From contig JAURZI010000030.1 of NCBI GenBank assembly GCA_030653435.1, positions 1-64,000 of the forward strand: DNA of 64,000 nt. Direction: 5' to 3'. This DNA comes from Methylovulum sp. Lineage in GTDB: Bacteria; Pseudomonadota; Gammaproteobacteria; Methylococcales; Methylomonadaceae. The position numbers were made by a program, and so were the translations under genes. The stretch's first letter is position 1; every line of letters begins with the position of its first letter. A model generated the notes under the pieces. It saw only the letters and a list, made by a program, of their open reading frames with translations, did no database searches and was not told where the DNA came from. Positions 46,280 through 55,040 of the stretch are shown here, in pieces.

Positions 46280-46690
46280 AGCAATTAAACCAACATTTCA
46301 ACTGGAACAAGGCCAAAATGGACTGTTTTGTGGTAATGTTGATAGGCTTGCTGATGATCCATAACATTAAACTGACAGAAATTGCCTTCGAGTTTACCAG
46401 TGATATAAAGCCTGGCGCACGTTACCGACGTGTCCAGCGTTTTATTCACCGCCATCGCAACAACGTTGACAGCGTGGCGTGGTTTGTGATGACGCTGTTC
46501 GGATTTATTACAGCGTTTTCAACGTCGGTTAGGATTGTAGGTGCGAATACCCTCGCGGGCACAAGTTCCGCACCTGATAGCAAAACGTATTAACCTAATC
46601 TGAAACCGCTGTAACAGCCCTTACAATTTGGCTGTGGATAGGACTAACTGGAAATGCACTTCGGAGTTGAACCCACGTTTACCTGACACG
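46280..46690 (+). pseudogene. IS4-family transposase remnant
   Basis: Fragmentary transposase reading. The N-terminal DNA-binding part is in one frame (46280 to about 46510, within an open stretch that runs on to 46593). The catalytic DRTNWK block at 46637-46654 is in a different frame after a frameshift and deletion. The remaining C-terminal catalytic half is absent. No functional protein is expected. Confidence 0.72.
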
Positions 46691-46929
46691 TTTTCAGCCG
46701 CAATCGTTACCCATTTAACAATAAACTGACTCTTTTATACTGGCACACTAATCGCAGAACAAGTCAAGTTTTTAGCATATTGATTTTGAATGACTTCCAA
46801 AATGAGAATTGCTGGCGACAGTTTATTAAAATCAAAAGACTCGCTCAGGTTGGTTTACCAGAATTTTTTGCAATTTATTGATTTAAAAGAGACTCGTTGC
46901 AATTGTTAATTTTTTGTCATGTACAGAGA

Positions 46930-46944
46930 AATATTTGCGACAAA
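46930..46944 (+). repeat. 15-base direct repeat AATATTTGCGACAAA, left copy
   Basis: Exact match to 51361-51375 in the same orientation. The two copies bracket the GC-rich HupE-parvulin-DUF3604 cassette. This copy is also part of the right end of the IS4 relic, so the repeat may be an IS-end sequence rather than a target duplication. Confidence 0.55.
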
Positions 46945-46975
46945 ATCAGATCAGGTACATTCTGAGTCCTTCCGC

Positions 46976-48043
46976 CTACAAAACCATTCCCGTTATACTC
47001 GTCGTCACCCGTTGCAAGAACCAGAATACCGCTAGGCTACCAATTACATACGCTGGAGCATAGCCCACCGGTGCGGGCCAGCGTAGCGGTAAGGCGCGCA
47101 AGCCTCGCCAGACCAATAACACGACGCCCACGAACGCCAATTGGCCGAGTTCGATGCCGACGTTGAAGGAAAACAAGGCCAGCGGAATTTCCCCGTTCGG
47201 CAAACCCACTTCGGCCAGGGCACCAGCGAAACCCAGGCCATGCAACAAGCCGAACACGCCCGCCATCAGCCAGGGAAACCGCGCCATCAGCGATGGTTGG
47301 CTCGGACGATACGGTCCCAATTGCACCGCCAGCACGTAGATACTGAAAGCAATGCCGGCTTCGATGGGTTGTTGCGGGACATGCACCAGACCCAATACCG
47401 CCAGCGCCAGGGTCACGCTATGGCCCAGGGTGAAAGCGGTCACTGTCCACACCAACCGTCGCCCGCCCCCCACCAACAGCACCAGCCCCAGCACGAACAG
47501 CAAATGATCGAAGCCGGTCAGGATGTGCCCGACGCCGATGCGCCCATAGCTCGCCAACACATCCAGCTTGCCTTCGCGCTCGGGCACTACAAAGCTCGGC
47601 GCGTCCGCGGTCAGGACATGGCGCACCGAACGTTCATCGCCCAGCACCAGACGCAGCAAGACATCGGCCCTGCTCTCGGCGATGCCGTCCACGCGCACCG
47701 TTTGCCCTAGCAGTCCGCCCGGACACGCGATCTCCCAAGTTTCTACGATGCCGGTGTCCTCGGTCCGCGCACTATGCTTGCCGCGCTCGTGGCAGCCCGG
47801 TGGCAGAATCGGCGAGAGGCCGCTGCCGGACACCCGAATTGCGGGTTGCTTCCAGCGCACCACGGCCTCGCCGGGCACGGTTTCGCGGATTTCCAGCAGC
47901 GCGGGTGCGAAGGCGTGGCCGAGGGCTTGTCCCGAAATCAGTATCCAGCCCACCGCCAGTAAAGGCGTCAGCCAGCGCCGCACCGAGTTCAACGCCGTGG
48001 CGCCTGCACCAGATAAATTAATAAGATGAATGCGTTGAATCAT
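46976..48043 (-). CDS. HupE/UreJ-family membrane protein with periplasmic domain
   Basis: A 355-residue membrane protein. An N-terminal signal/anchor (about 20-42) is followed by a periplasmic domain (about 45-165). The C-terminal membrane half (about 168-350) carries the HupE/UreJ_2 signatures: GVGHILTGFDHLLFVLGLVL, FTLGHSVTLALAVLG, GLLHGLGFAGALAEVGLP and FSFNVGIELGQLAF. The His and Asp residues in these helices suggest metal-ion movement; HupE proteins are linked to nickel, but the substrate of this subgroup is unproven. Its start overlaps the parvulin gene stop as ATGA. Last gene of a three-gene operon that is clearly more GC-rich than its surroundings. Confidence 0.85.
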   Translation of the reverse strand: MIQRIHLINLSGAGATALNSVRRWLTPLLAVGWILISGQALGHAFAPALLEIRETVPGEAVVRWKQPAIRVSGSGLSPILPPGCHERGKHSARTEDTGIVETWEIACPGGLLGQTVRVDGIAESRADVLLRLVLGDERSVRHVLTADAPSFVVPEREGKLDVLASYGRIGVGHILTGFDHLLFVLGLVLLVGGGRRLVWTVTAFTLGHSVTLALAVLGLVHVPQQPIEAGIAFSIYVLAVQLGPYRPSQPSLMARFPWLMAGVFGLLHGLGFAGALAEVGLPNGEIPLALFSFNVGIELGQLAFVGVVLLVWRGLRALPLRWPAPVGYAPAYVIGSLAVFWFLQRVTTSITGMVL

Positions 48044-49032
48044 AGTTGATAATTATCCTGATCCTTCCCGACGATCTCCACCGCGAATTCCGACCGCAAT
48101 TGTTCCAGACGCACGGCCAGCCATTCGTCGGCCAGCTTTTCCCTGAGGCGCACGCGGACCTCGTTACGCACCTCGGCCAGTTGCGGTACCCGCGACGGGA
48201 AGTATTCCTCGATTAAGACCAGATGAAATCCGAAGCGCGACGGTATAGGCCCTTCCCAGGAACCCGTCGGCAAACCCACCAAAGCTTTCGCGAACCGGTG
48301 CCCAAAACGGCGTTCCAGTTCCCGCGCGGACAACACCGGTTGCTGGGCCGCGGCGAACCCCGGCTCCCCGTACTTGGCTGCTTCCGACGGCGGCACGGCA
48401 GCCTTGTGCAGCTGCTCCAGCAGTCGCCTGGCGTCCTGCTCGGCATTCGGATGCAGGCGGGCATCGATCACGATTTGGCTGAGACGCCAGCGCTCGGTAG
48501 TGCGGAAATCGTCGGAATGCTCGCGCAGATAGCTCTCCAGCGCCGCTTCCGTCGGCTCGCGGATCAGCACGGCGGCGCGAATCAGGCGGCGCGCTCCGTC
48601 GATAAGAATCCGCCGCACGATCAGATCCCCCTCGCCCAAGCCCAGCATGGCCGCTTCGTCGGCGCGTTCCTCGGTGGTTTTGGCTTCATCGGGATTGTCG
48701 GCTACGAACGTGGCGATCTGCGCCAGTCTCCGTTCCACCGCCGGATCCTTGCCCATGCCCAGACGTTGCGCGTAGGCATAAAGCACTTCCTGCTCCACGA
48801 CGGCGCGTACCACGGCCTGCTTTTCCTCCGCCGTCAACGGATGCTCGCTGAGGCTTTGGTACTCATCAAGCGCCGTTTCGATACGGGAAGCCGGAATCAC
48901 CAACCGGGGCGGCGGAGCCGAACCCGGCGGCGATACCAGCACGAAGATCAGCGTCCCCAGCACGGCGAAATGCAGTGCCGGAGAACGCCGGATGCGACCG
49001 ATTAAGGCGTATACCAGATGGGGGAGGTCCAT
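48040..49032 (-). CDS. Membrane-anchored parvulin-type peptidyl-prolyl isomerase
   Basis: A 330-residue protein with an N-terminal anchor (about 18-37, LHFAVLGTLIFVLV), then a helical SurA/PpiD-like chaperone region (about 50-185). A parvulin domain (about 180-285) has RWRLSQIVIDAR, GEPGFAAAQQPVLSARELERRF and SRFGFHLVLIEE, and the chain ends with a C-terminal helix. It would assist folding of exported partners, most simply the DUF3604 protein encoded just upstream, whose 3' end it overlaps by 31 bases. The downstream HupE gene overlaps by 4 bases. Base use is as GC-rich as the rest of the cassette. Confidence 0.86.
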   Translation of the reverse strand: MDLPHLVYALIGRIRRSPALHFAVLGTLIFVLVSPPGSAPPPRLVIPASRIETALDEYQSLSEHPLTAEEKQAVVRAVVEQEVLYAYAQRLGMGKDPAVERRLAQIATFVADNPDEAKTTEERADEAAMLGLGEGDLIVRRILIDGARRLIRAAVLIREPTEAALESYLREHSDDFRTTERWRLSQIVIDARLHPNAEQDARRLLEQLHKAAVPPSEAAKYGEPGFAAAQQPVLSARELERRFGHRFAKALVGLPTGSWEGPIPSRFGFHLVLIEEYFPSRVPQLAEVRNEVRVRLREKLADEWLAVRLEQLRSEFAVEIVGKDQDNYQL

Positions 49033-51134
49033 GCCCGCTCCTGGATAACCGGTTGCACGATGGGGTTGGTGGTTTCATTACTGCAACAAAAGGCCGCTTG
49101 TGTTTGTTTCGCGGTGGAGAGCGCGGCGAGTTGGGTTTTGCAATTAGCCGTGTCCAGCGGGTTGACGTTGTACTCCTTTTGGCAAATCTGCGTGCTGTAG
49201 CGGCACACCGGGTTTTCCAGAACCCGCACATAATAAAATGCCGATTGCTTGGGATTGAAATCCGGATCCGTCCATACCGCGCACAACGACTCGGAACCGC
49301 TGCCGACCCGGTTGCACTGGGTATCCACGGTGGCTCCGTTGTCCGCATCGCCGGCGACCGTATAGACCTGTTCCTTGGTTTTACCCTTCTCGACCCAGCC
49401 CTTGACGATTTGCACCTGTTGCAGCGGCGTGCCGATATAGTCGTCCATCCAGGCGGCGGCAATGAAAGTAGGCGCTTTGCGTGCCGGGCGGGTCGGCAAG
49501 TCGCCGCCCATCGGTACGCCCTGTGCATAGCCCTTGGCTACAAATTGGCTTCCGCAATCTTCGGGTTTGAAATTCCAACCGCCAAAGAAGCGTACGGTTG
49601 GGCGCGTGCCGCTGGTGCCGTAGGTCTCCTTGCGCTTGAGCGCCTCGAAGATGGCGTCGCGCGAGTTCTCCTCGGCCCATGCCACGGCAACGCCGCCGGA
49701 ACTGTTCTGGATGTCGGTGGACGATTGCACCGGAATCGCATCCTGGATACCCAAGTGTCCGCCGAAGCGTTGATCTTCCACGTTGAAGGAAGGGTTGCCG
49801 TTATGGGAATCGGTGGCGGCGATGATGCCTAGCTTGAACGGATTGGTGCCGAGTTGCTCGCCCAGCAGTAAGCCATCCTTAAGGACATTGCGGACATAAC
49901 TGCGCTCGTTATACCCGGAGGGAGCCGTCGCGCTGCCACCGCTGGTAGCGCCTGCGGCGGCAAGAACACCAGTGCTGTCCAATAATTCGAAATCACAATT
50001 TTCATCCTCGGTGTCCACTCCGCTAGAGAAGCGTGGATCCCAACGGCATTCGCTGCTGCCCTTGTCTTGGTAGATCTCGACCAGGGGTTCGAAGAATTGG
50101 CGTTCTTGCGCGAAAGCCTGGGTTTTGGGCGTAAAGAACAGCGGCGGAATGATCTGTACCGCCCCTTGCCCGCCTGGAAGACCGCCGCCTAGGTTGGAGT
50201 TGTGGGGAATCGTGAGCACATCGCAGCCGTTGCCGACATCGAGGCATTGTTCGCGCAGCCCCGTCCACAGTTTTTGGATGTCCGGCCCGCCCGGTACGAT
50301 CTGTTTGGGCGGTACGGTTTTGGGGTCGGGATTGGCTTCCTGACCTAAGTCGATGGCAGTGATGGGGCGCGGCACTACCCGGTCATTGCGGAAGATAACG
50401 TTGCGGTGCCAGTTCACCCCCGCCGGCGTCGAAGTCATCTCGTAGGCGATAAAGCTGGTGAAAGTACATTCCGAACTGCGGTCGTAAGCGTCCTCGGCGG
50501 CCTGCTGCATTTCGTCCCACACCCGCTGCTCGCTGGCAATGCAATCAGCCTCGCCGTTCACGCACATAGGCATACGGGTGTTCAAGGAGCTGGGCCCGTT
50601 ACTGGGCAGGGCCGCCAGATTGAAAAAGGAATTGGCCAAATTCCTCTGCACAGCGCCCGGAAAGTAGCCCGGCTGCCACCAGAAGCCCCTTAGCAATTGG
50701 CACTCGTAGGAGAAATAGCCTGCTAGACTCGGATCCATGCTCTTGCACACGCCCATTTCGCCGAATTGTTCCGAATGGTCGGTAACGGCGGCGAAATCAA
50801 GAGGGCGATCCTGCGTATATACACGGTTTTCGAAGCCATTCGGCCCCACCCCCCTAACCTTACCGCCCTTAGCGAACCGGTAGGCGTCTTTTGGAGTCGT
50901 GGGTACAAAACGGATGCTGGCGTCGAACGAGAGCCCGGTGTGCAAATGGGTCTCCCCGAAGAAAGGTTGGCGCAAGGGATCGTTGTTCTTGCAATCCTCG
51001 CGCACTTCGGTTCTTTGGAACGCGCCTGCGGATGTGGCAACCAAGGCGAGACCCAGGGCCACCAAGCCGGCGGGCCTGGTGACGGCTAGCAATGCCGTAT
51101 GTAAAATGGGAAAACGGATAGAGCGATTTGACAT
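49002..51134 (-). CDS. Exported DUF3604 protein, PHP-like metal-dependent hydrolase
   Basis: A 710-residue exported protein of the DUF3604 family, related in motif layout to PHP phosphoesterases. ATG 51134 was chosen because a perfect AGGAGG lies five bases upstream. A signal peptide ends near TSAGAFQ. Probable metal ligands are GETHLHTG (H63, H65), AAVTDHSEQFGEMG (D119, H120), LTIPHNSNLGG and IIAATDSHNGNPS. The C-terminal third has a separate beta-rich domain with several cysteines (CRYSTQICQKEYN, AAFCCSNETTN) fitting periplasmic disulfides. The substrate is unknown. It is the first gene of the three-gene cassette and lies 26 bp from the IS-relic side frame. Confidence 0.84.
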   Translation of the reverse strand: MSNRSIRFPILHTALLAVTRPAGLVALGLALVATSAGAFQRTEVREDCKNNDPLRQPFFGETHLHTGLSFDASIRFVPTTPKDAYRFAKGGKVRGVGPNGFENRVYTQDRPLDFAAVTDHSEQFGEMGVCKSMDPSLAGYFSYECQLLRGFWWQPGYFPGAVQRNLANSFFNLAALPSNGPSSLNTRMPMCVNGEADCIASEQRVWDEMQQAAEDAYDRSSECTFTSFIAYEMTSTPAGVNWHRNVIFRNDRVVPRPITAIDLGQEANPDPKTVPPKQIVPGGPDIQKLWTGLREQCLDVGNGCDVLTIPHNSNLGGGLPGGQGAVQIIPPLFFTPKTQAFAQERQFFEPLVEIYQDKGSSECRWDPRFSSGVDTEDENCDFELLDSTGVLAAAGATSGGSATAPSGYNERSYVRNVLKDGLLLGEQLGTNPFKLGIIAATDSHNGNPSFNVEDQRFGGHLGIQDAIPVQSSTDIQNSSGGVAVAWAEENSRDAIFEALKRKETYGTSGTRPTVRFFGGWNFKPEDCGSQFVAKGYAQGVPMGGDLPTRPARKAPTFIAAAWMDDYIGTPLQQVQIVKGWVEKGKTKEQVYTVAGDADNGATVDTQCNRVGSGSESLCAVWTDPDFNPKQSAFYYVRVLENPVCRYSTQICQKEYNVNPLDTANCKTQLAALSTAKQTQAAFCCSNETTNPIVQPVIQERAWTSPIWYTP

Positions 51135-51166
51135 AGAAACCTCCTGAGACATCAATGAATGTTTGT

Positions 51167-51399
51167 TTATTGATATGCGCGATAGGAGCCATCCGAAGTC
51201 GGCCTGTTCGAGATTCGAAACTGCCGATTAAGCGGAGATGCCGCTCTTCGACGCTTATCCAAAAATCTAAGAACTCCCTGTTGAATTATCACCAAATATT
51301 CATCCGGATATGCCCACATATCGGAACATGACTGTATAGAATTTCGATGAATTTGCAACCAATATTTGCGACAAATGTTTATCATGCTATGTCCGCCAC
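51167..51399. other. Region between the DUF3604 gene and the IS relic
   Basis: About 230 bases upstream of the DUF3604 ribosome-binding site. It must hold the cassette's promoter (minus strand) and contains the right 15-base repeat. The open frame continuing from the IS relic has no recognisable content. Confidence 0.4.
51361..51375 (+). repeat. 15-base direct repeat AATATTTGCGACAAA, right copy
   Basis: Second exact copy of the sequence at 46930-46944, same orientation, about 4.4 kb apart. It lies between the DUF3604 gene start and the ISAzo13 relic. Flanking bases differ immediately outside the 15-mer. Confidence 0.55.
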
Positions 51400-51706
51400 C
51401 ATGTTCAATACGGCATCTGATGCAAGTAATGCCGGTCTTAAACTCATTGATGCCTACCTTAACGGTGGAGCGGTTCCAACCCAGCACATCTTCGGCGACA
51501 CGGTGCTTTTCGTCCAGCAAGGACAAGGTGACATCGCCTATTGCACAGCGCCTGCCAGGGCTAGGGATCAACTCAACCAGGCGTAAAACCAAAGCCACCA
51601 CTTCTTTAGAAATTCCGTTTCGTTCAAGGGTTGCTGTTTTCATCTGTGGGTCTCAATGATTACTTTTAGTCGTCATTGTAGGCGCTATGTTGGTTAGTGC
51701 TGCTTC
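51400..51706 (-). mobile_element. ISAzo13-type IS relic, copy 2 (left end and transposase N terminus)
   Basis: Reading on the minus strand from the probable IS end GAAGCAGCACTAAC (51706-51693), an ATG at 51643 opens a frame whose first 80 or so residues match an ISAzo13-family transposase start: MKTATLERNGISKEVV, LVELIPSPGRRCA, then LGWNRSTVKVGINEFKTGIT. The frame runs on to 51167 but the later residues look unrelated (RRRAASPLNRQFRISNRP), so the transposase is cut near 51400. The outer 180 bases match the copy at 31.9 kb at about 91%. Confidence 0.75.
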
Positions 51707-51775
51707 TCTTACATCTTCACTACAGGGCAGGACTCGCGGGTAACTTTTCCAAAAAGCAGAACGCCGAAGAAGCGG

Positions 51776-51810
51776 GAAAGCCAGTGGCGTTTACCGCCAC
51801 AGGCTTTCCA
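51776..51810 (-). terminator. Long hairpin after nadE, probable terminator
   Basis: Stem GGAAAGCC-A-GTGGCG / CGCCAC-A-GGCTTTCC with loop TTTAC: 14 pairs with one A/A mismatch. It starts six bases beyond the nadE stop on the minus strand. No immediate U run, but CTGCTTTTTGG follows about 20 bases later. It also closes the housekeeping block against the IS relic. Confidence 0.65.
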
Positions 51811-51815
51811 GGCGG

Positions 51816-53462
51816 TCAAATCCCTTTATAGCCCGAAGTGATCGGGTAACGCCGGTCGCGCCCGAAGGCTTTGCCGGTAATCCTGATGCCGGGCGGCGAT
51901 TGCCTGCGTTTATATTCATTGCGGTCGACCAGGCTAACGGCCCTGGCGACGTCTTCTTGCCTGAAACCGGCGTCTATGATGTGTTCAGCCGACTGGTCAA
52001 GCTCGACATAGCGTTCCAGTATCGGATCCAGCACATCGTAGGGCGGCAACGAATCCTCATCAATTTGGTCGGGCGCCAGTTCGGCTGACGGTGGACGAAT
52101 GAGCACCCGTTCCGGTATTACCGGTGACAAGCTATTACGGTAGCGTGATAGCTGGTAGACCAGTAATTTGGGCACATCCTTGATCGGTGCGAAACCGCCG
52201 GCCATGTCGCCGTACAATGTTGCATAGCCGACGCTCATTTCGCTTTTATTGCCGGTCGTGAGCAGCAACTTGCCATGTTTGTTGGAGATGGCCATCAGGA
52301 TGACGCCCCGGCAACGGGCCTGGATATTTTCTGATGCAATAGCGCCTGCCGCATCCCTGCCCTCGCCCTTAACCGGATCGGCAAAAACCTCGGCAAGCAT
52401 GCCAGTGAATGCCTCCACGGCAGGTTCTATCGGAATGGTATAGTGGCTTACGCCCAGCGCTTCGGCTTCCAAAACCGCATCGTCTATACTCATGGCCTGA
52501 GTGTAACGCGACGGCATCAGCACCGCTTCAACCCTATCCGCGCCCAGGGCGTCCACGGCCAGCGCCAGCACCAGCGCCGAATCAATGCCGCCGGACAGCC
52601 CCAGAATCGCCCCCTGGAAACCGTTTTTACACACATAGTCCTTAATACCCAGCACCAGGGCTTGGTAAGCGCCGGTAATATCGGTATACAGCGGTGTGCA
52701 AACGCCCTTGATGGGTTGATGGCCGTCAAATTCGACGACACTGATTTGTTCCCGGAATTCGGCGGCCCGGAAAACAATATCGCCTTGTGCATCAACGACG
52801 AAAGATGCGCCGTCAAAAATCAGCTCGTCTTGCCCGCCGAACTGGTTGACGTAAACGAGGGGGATTTGCGCGGTTTTGACTTGTCGGCAAATGATGCTTT
52901 CTCGCTGCTGGCTTTTGCCCATATTAAACGGCGAGGCGTTAAGCGTCAGCAGCAGGTCAGCGCCCGCCTGTTTGCTGGCTGCGATAATGCCGTCTTGCCA
53001 GACATCTTCGCAGATCGTCAGCCCGATGAAGCTGCCGTTGAACTCAAACACGCACGGCTGGTTTCCGGCATCAAAATAGCGTTGCTCATCGAACACGCCG
53101 TAATTGGGCAATGCTTGCTTGCGGTAACACGCAAGGATCGCGCCTTGATGCAGCACGGCAGCGCTGTTGTATAACTTGTCGCAACCCTGCTCAGTGGCAT
53201 GTTCAGGAAAACCGACGACCAGCGCAATGCCGTCCACACGGTCGGCAAGCTGATACAGCGCATTGTTGGCGCTAACGATGAAATCGCCGCGTAACAACAG
53301 GTCTTCGGCCGGGTAACCCGTTATCGTCAATTCGGGGAAAACGATCATGTCCGCGCCCAACTCATCGCGTGCATGGATAGCGGCCTTGACAATACGGTCA
53401 ACATTGGCGCTGATATTGCCGACTAAAAAATTGGTTTGTGCGAGCGCTATTTTCAAGGTCAT
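51816..53462 (-). CDS. nadE: Glutamine-dependent NAD+ synthetase
   Basis: Final step of NAD synthesis, amidating nicotinate adenine dinucleotide with glutamine as ammonia donor. The 548-residue protein starts at ATG 53462 (MTLKIALAQTNFLVGNI); earlier in-frame starts add unlikely residues. The N-terminal nitrilase-type glutaminase has the catalytic triad E44 (FPELTITGYPAEDLL), K115 (YRKQALPNYGVFDE) and C151 (LTICEDVW). The C-terminal synthetase has the ATP loop SGGIDSALVLALA (290 on) and TTGNKSEMSVGYATLYGDMAGG. Complete and of normal length. Confidence 0.96.
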   Translation of the reverse strand: MTLKIALAQTNFLVGNISANVDRIVKAAIHARDELGADMIVFPELTITGYPAEDLLLRGDFIVSANNALYQLADRVDGIALVVGFPEHATEQGCDKLYNSAAVLHQGAILACYRKQALPNYGVFDEQRYFDAGNQPCVFEFNGSFIGLTICEDVWQDGIIAASKQAGADLLLTLNASPFNMGKSQQRESIICRQVKTAQIPLVYVNQFGGQDELIFDGASFVVDAQGDIVFRAAEFREQISVVEFDGHQPIKGVCTPLYTDITGAYQALVLGIKDYVCKNGFQGAILGLSGGIDSALVLALAVDALGADRVEAVLMPSRYTQAMSIDDAVLEAEALGVSHYTIPIEPAVEAFTGMLAEVFADPVKGEGRDAAGAIASENIQARCRGVILMAISNKHGKLLLTTGNKSEMSVGYATLYGDMAGGFAPIKDVPKLLVYQLSRYRNSLSPVIPERVLIRPPSAELAPDQIDEDSLPPYDVLDPILERYVELDQSAEHIIDAGFRQEDVARAVSLVDRNEYKRRQSPPGIRITGKAFGRDRRYPITSGYKGI

Positions 53463-53520
53463 ACCAGCGTATTGTGGGTTGTGTCGTTGGTGGATGTTGT
53501 GTTTTCTGATACGGCGCGAC

Positions 53521-54546
53521 CTATAGATCGATAATTTCGCGCAATACCGACGTGGCATAACTGCCTGCTGGCAGCGTAAAGGCAAGCGCCAAGGTGTTGC
53601 CGTCTATAAACTGCCATTGCAGGTTTTGCACATTAACCCTTAATGCGCGCCGGTCGCTGGCAACTGCCGATGCGAGCAAGCCCGCCGCCAGTTCCGGGTA
53701 GACGTCTATAACCGCTTGTTCGATAGCCGCCGCATCGCCGGACACCTCGGCATGGCCTGTACCCCACAACACGCCGGTAGCATGGATGTCTTTTGCCGCC
53801 AAACGCCGGAGGATTTCAGCATCGGCTTGTTCGGATTTAAACCAGCCGTGCGATAAATCGAAACTGTACGTGTCGCCAGCCAGCGCCTGATTCCAGGTTT
53901 GATCGCTTACCCTGCGGGCTAAAATGTGGTTGAACAAAAAGGAACGCGCGGCCGATAAATACAGGCTCCGTAGTTCGCGGCTGGTTTTTGCGCCTTGGAA
54001 CATCGCCAGGGCTTTATTGACGTTTTGCCCGCCGTTGCCAAAGCGCTGTGGACCATAATAATTGGCGATGCCCTGGTCTTTAATCCATTCCAGTTGCCGG
54101 ATGGTTTTGTCCTGATCGCCGCGCCAATCGCGCACCGTGATGTTAAAGCTATTGCCGGACAACACGCCGCGCTTTAATTTTCGGGCATGGCGCACGCTAC
54201 GCATGATGCTGATATGGTCGGAAACCAGCTGCGTCCAATCAGGATCAGGGTTGAGGCCGGGCAACCAGACGCTAAACCATTGCGTCGCCACCGCATGCCT
54301 GTCCTTGATGCCGGCATAGCCGATATCGCGTTGCCTGACGCCAGCTATGCGTGCCAATTGTCTGGCCACATACTCGGTGTTTTCACCGGTTTTTTGGATT
54401 TGCAAAAAAACATGCTCGCCAGCCCCTGAGGGCTCAAAAGCCAGTTGCTCGGTGACGATAAAATCTTCGGGGCTTTGGCGTATGTTGCCTAAACCTGAGG
54501 GCGAGCCGTAAACATAAGGCCAAACAGGAAGCTCGATAGCAGGCAT
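53521..54546 (-). CDS. truD: tRNA pseudouridine(13) synthase
   Basis: Forms pseudouridine 13 in tRNA-Glu and others. The 341-residue protein has the TruD signatures: EDFIVTEQLAFEPSGAGEHV, IGYAGIKDRHAVATQWFSV with the catalytic Asp, GNSFNITVRD, IANYYGPQRFGNGGQN, and LPAGSYATSVLREI at the C terminus. Its ATG overlaps the ispF stop as TGATG. The order ispD-ispF-truD is the common gammaproteobacterial arrangement. Confidence 0.97.
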   Translation of the reverse strand: MPAIELPVWPYVYGSPSGLGNIRQSPEDFIVTEQLAFEPSGAGEHVFLQIQKTGENTEYVARQLARIAGVRQRDIGYAGIKDRHAVATQWFSVWLPGLNPDPDWTQLVSDHISIMRSVRHARKLKRGVLSGNSFNITVRDWRGDQDKTIRQLEWIKDQGIANYYGPQRFGNGGQNVNKALAMFQGAKTSRELRSLYLSAARSFLFNHILARRVSDQTWNQALAGDTYSFDLSHGWFKSEQADAEILRRLAAKDIHATGVLWGTGHAEVSGDAAAIEQAVIDVYPELAAGLLASAVASDRRALRVNVQNLQWQFIDGNTLALAFTLPAGSYATSVLREIIDL

Positions 54547-55040
54547 CAGCAGCGTTCAATCAGCACGATGGCTTGTACGGCTATGCCTTCTTTGCGGCCT
54601 TCAAAGCCGAGTTTTTCGGTGGTCGTCGCCTTCACATTAATGCACTCCACCGCCGTCAACAAATCATCGGCAATATTGCTGCACATCGCTGCGATATGGG
54701 GCGCCATTTTCGGCGCCTGGGCGATGATCGTCATATCGGCATTGACCAGCCGGTAACCTTTATCCTGCACGATACGGTAAACATGGCGCAATAGCACACG
54801 GCTGTCCGCACCTTTAAACTCGGGATCGGTATCAGGAAAATGTTTGCCTATATCGCCTAAGGCCGCCGCCCCCAACAAGGCATCGCATAAGGCATGGAGC
54901 ACGACGTCACCGTCCGAATGGGCTTCCAGCCCTTGTTGGTATGGGATAGCTACGCCGCCCAGGATAATGTGGTCGCCCGCGCCAAAGCGGTGGACGTCGT
55001 AGCCTTGTCCGATTCTAAGCATTGATGTTGCTGTATTCAT
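54546..55040 (-). CDS. ispF: 2-C-methyl-D-erythritol 2,4-cyclodiphosphate synthase
   Basis: Fifth step of the non-mevalonate isoprenoid pathway. The 164-residue protein has the zinc motif [45 protein letters not shown], and [19 protein letters not shown]. The ATG at 55040 overlaps the ispD stop as ATGA, so I prefer it over the in-frame ATG at 55022 that would give the more standard [11 protein letters not shown] start; both are possible. Confidence 0.96.
   Translation of the reverse strand: MNTATSMLRIGQGYDVHRFGAGDHIILGGVAIPYQQGLEAHSDGDVVLHALCDALLGAAALGDIGKHFPDTDPEFKGADSRVLLRHVYRIVQDKGYRLVNADMTIIAQAPKMAPHIAAMCSNIADDLLTAVECINVKATTTEKLGFEGRKEGIAVQAIVLIERC

Larger units (their letters stand above)
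46167..46945 (+). mobile_element. Decayed IS4-family element with recognisable ends
   Basis: The two ends form an imperfect inverted repeat. TGTACATGACAAAAA at 46185-46199 is matched in reverse at 46911-46925. Outside it, TTTTATCACAAATAT at 46167-46181 pairs with the complement of AATATTTGCGACAAAA at 46930-46945. Between them lie pieces of an IS4-type transposase: an N-terminal part at about 46280-46510 (LNQHFNWNKAKMDCFVVMLI, ARYRRVQRFIHRHRNNVDS) and, in another frame, PYNLAVDRTNWKCTSELNPR at about 46620-46680. DRTNWK is the usual catalytic-Asp block. The element is internally deleted and frameshifted and cannot move on its own. Confidence 0.7.

Noticed and set aside
49002-51134. Numerous long frames in other phases of the DUF3604-parvulin-HupE region
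   Set aside because: Expected by-product of GC-rich coding sequence; only the three minus-strand frames have signal peptides, domains and a ribosome-binding site.
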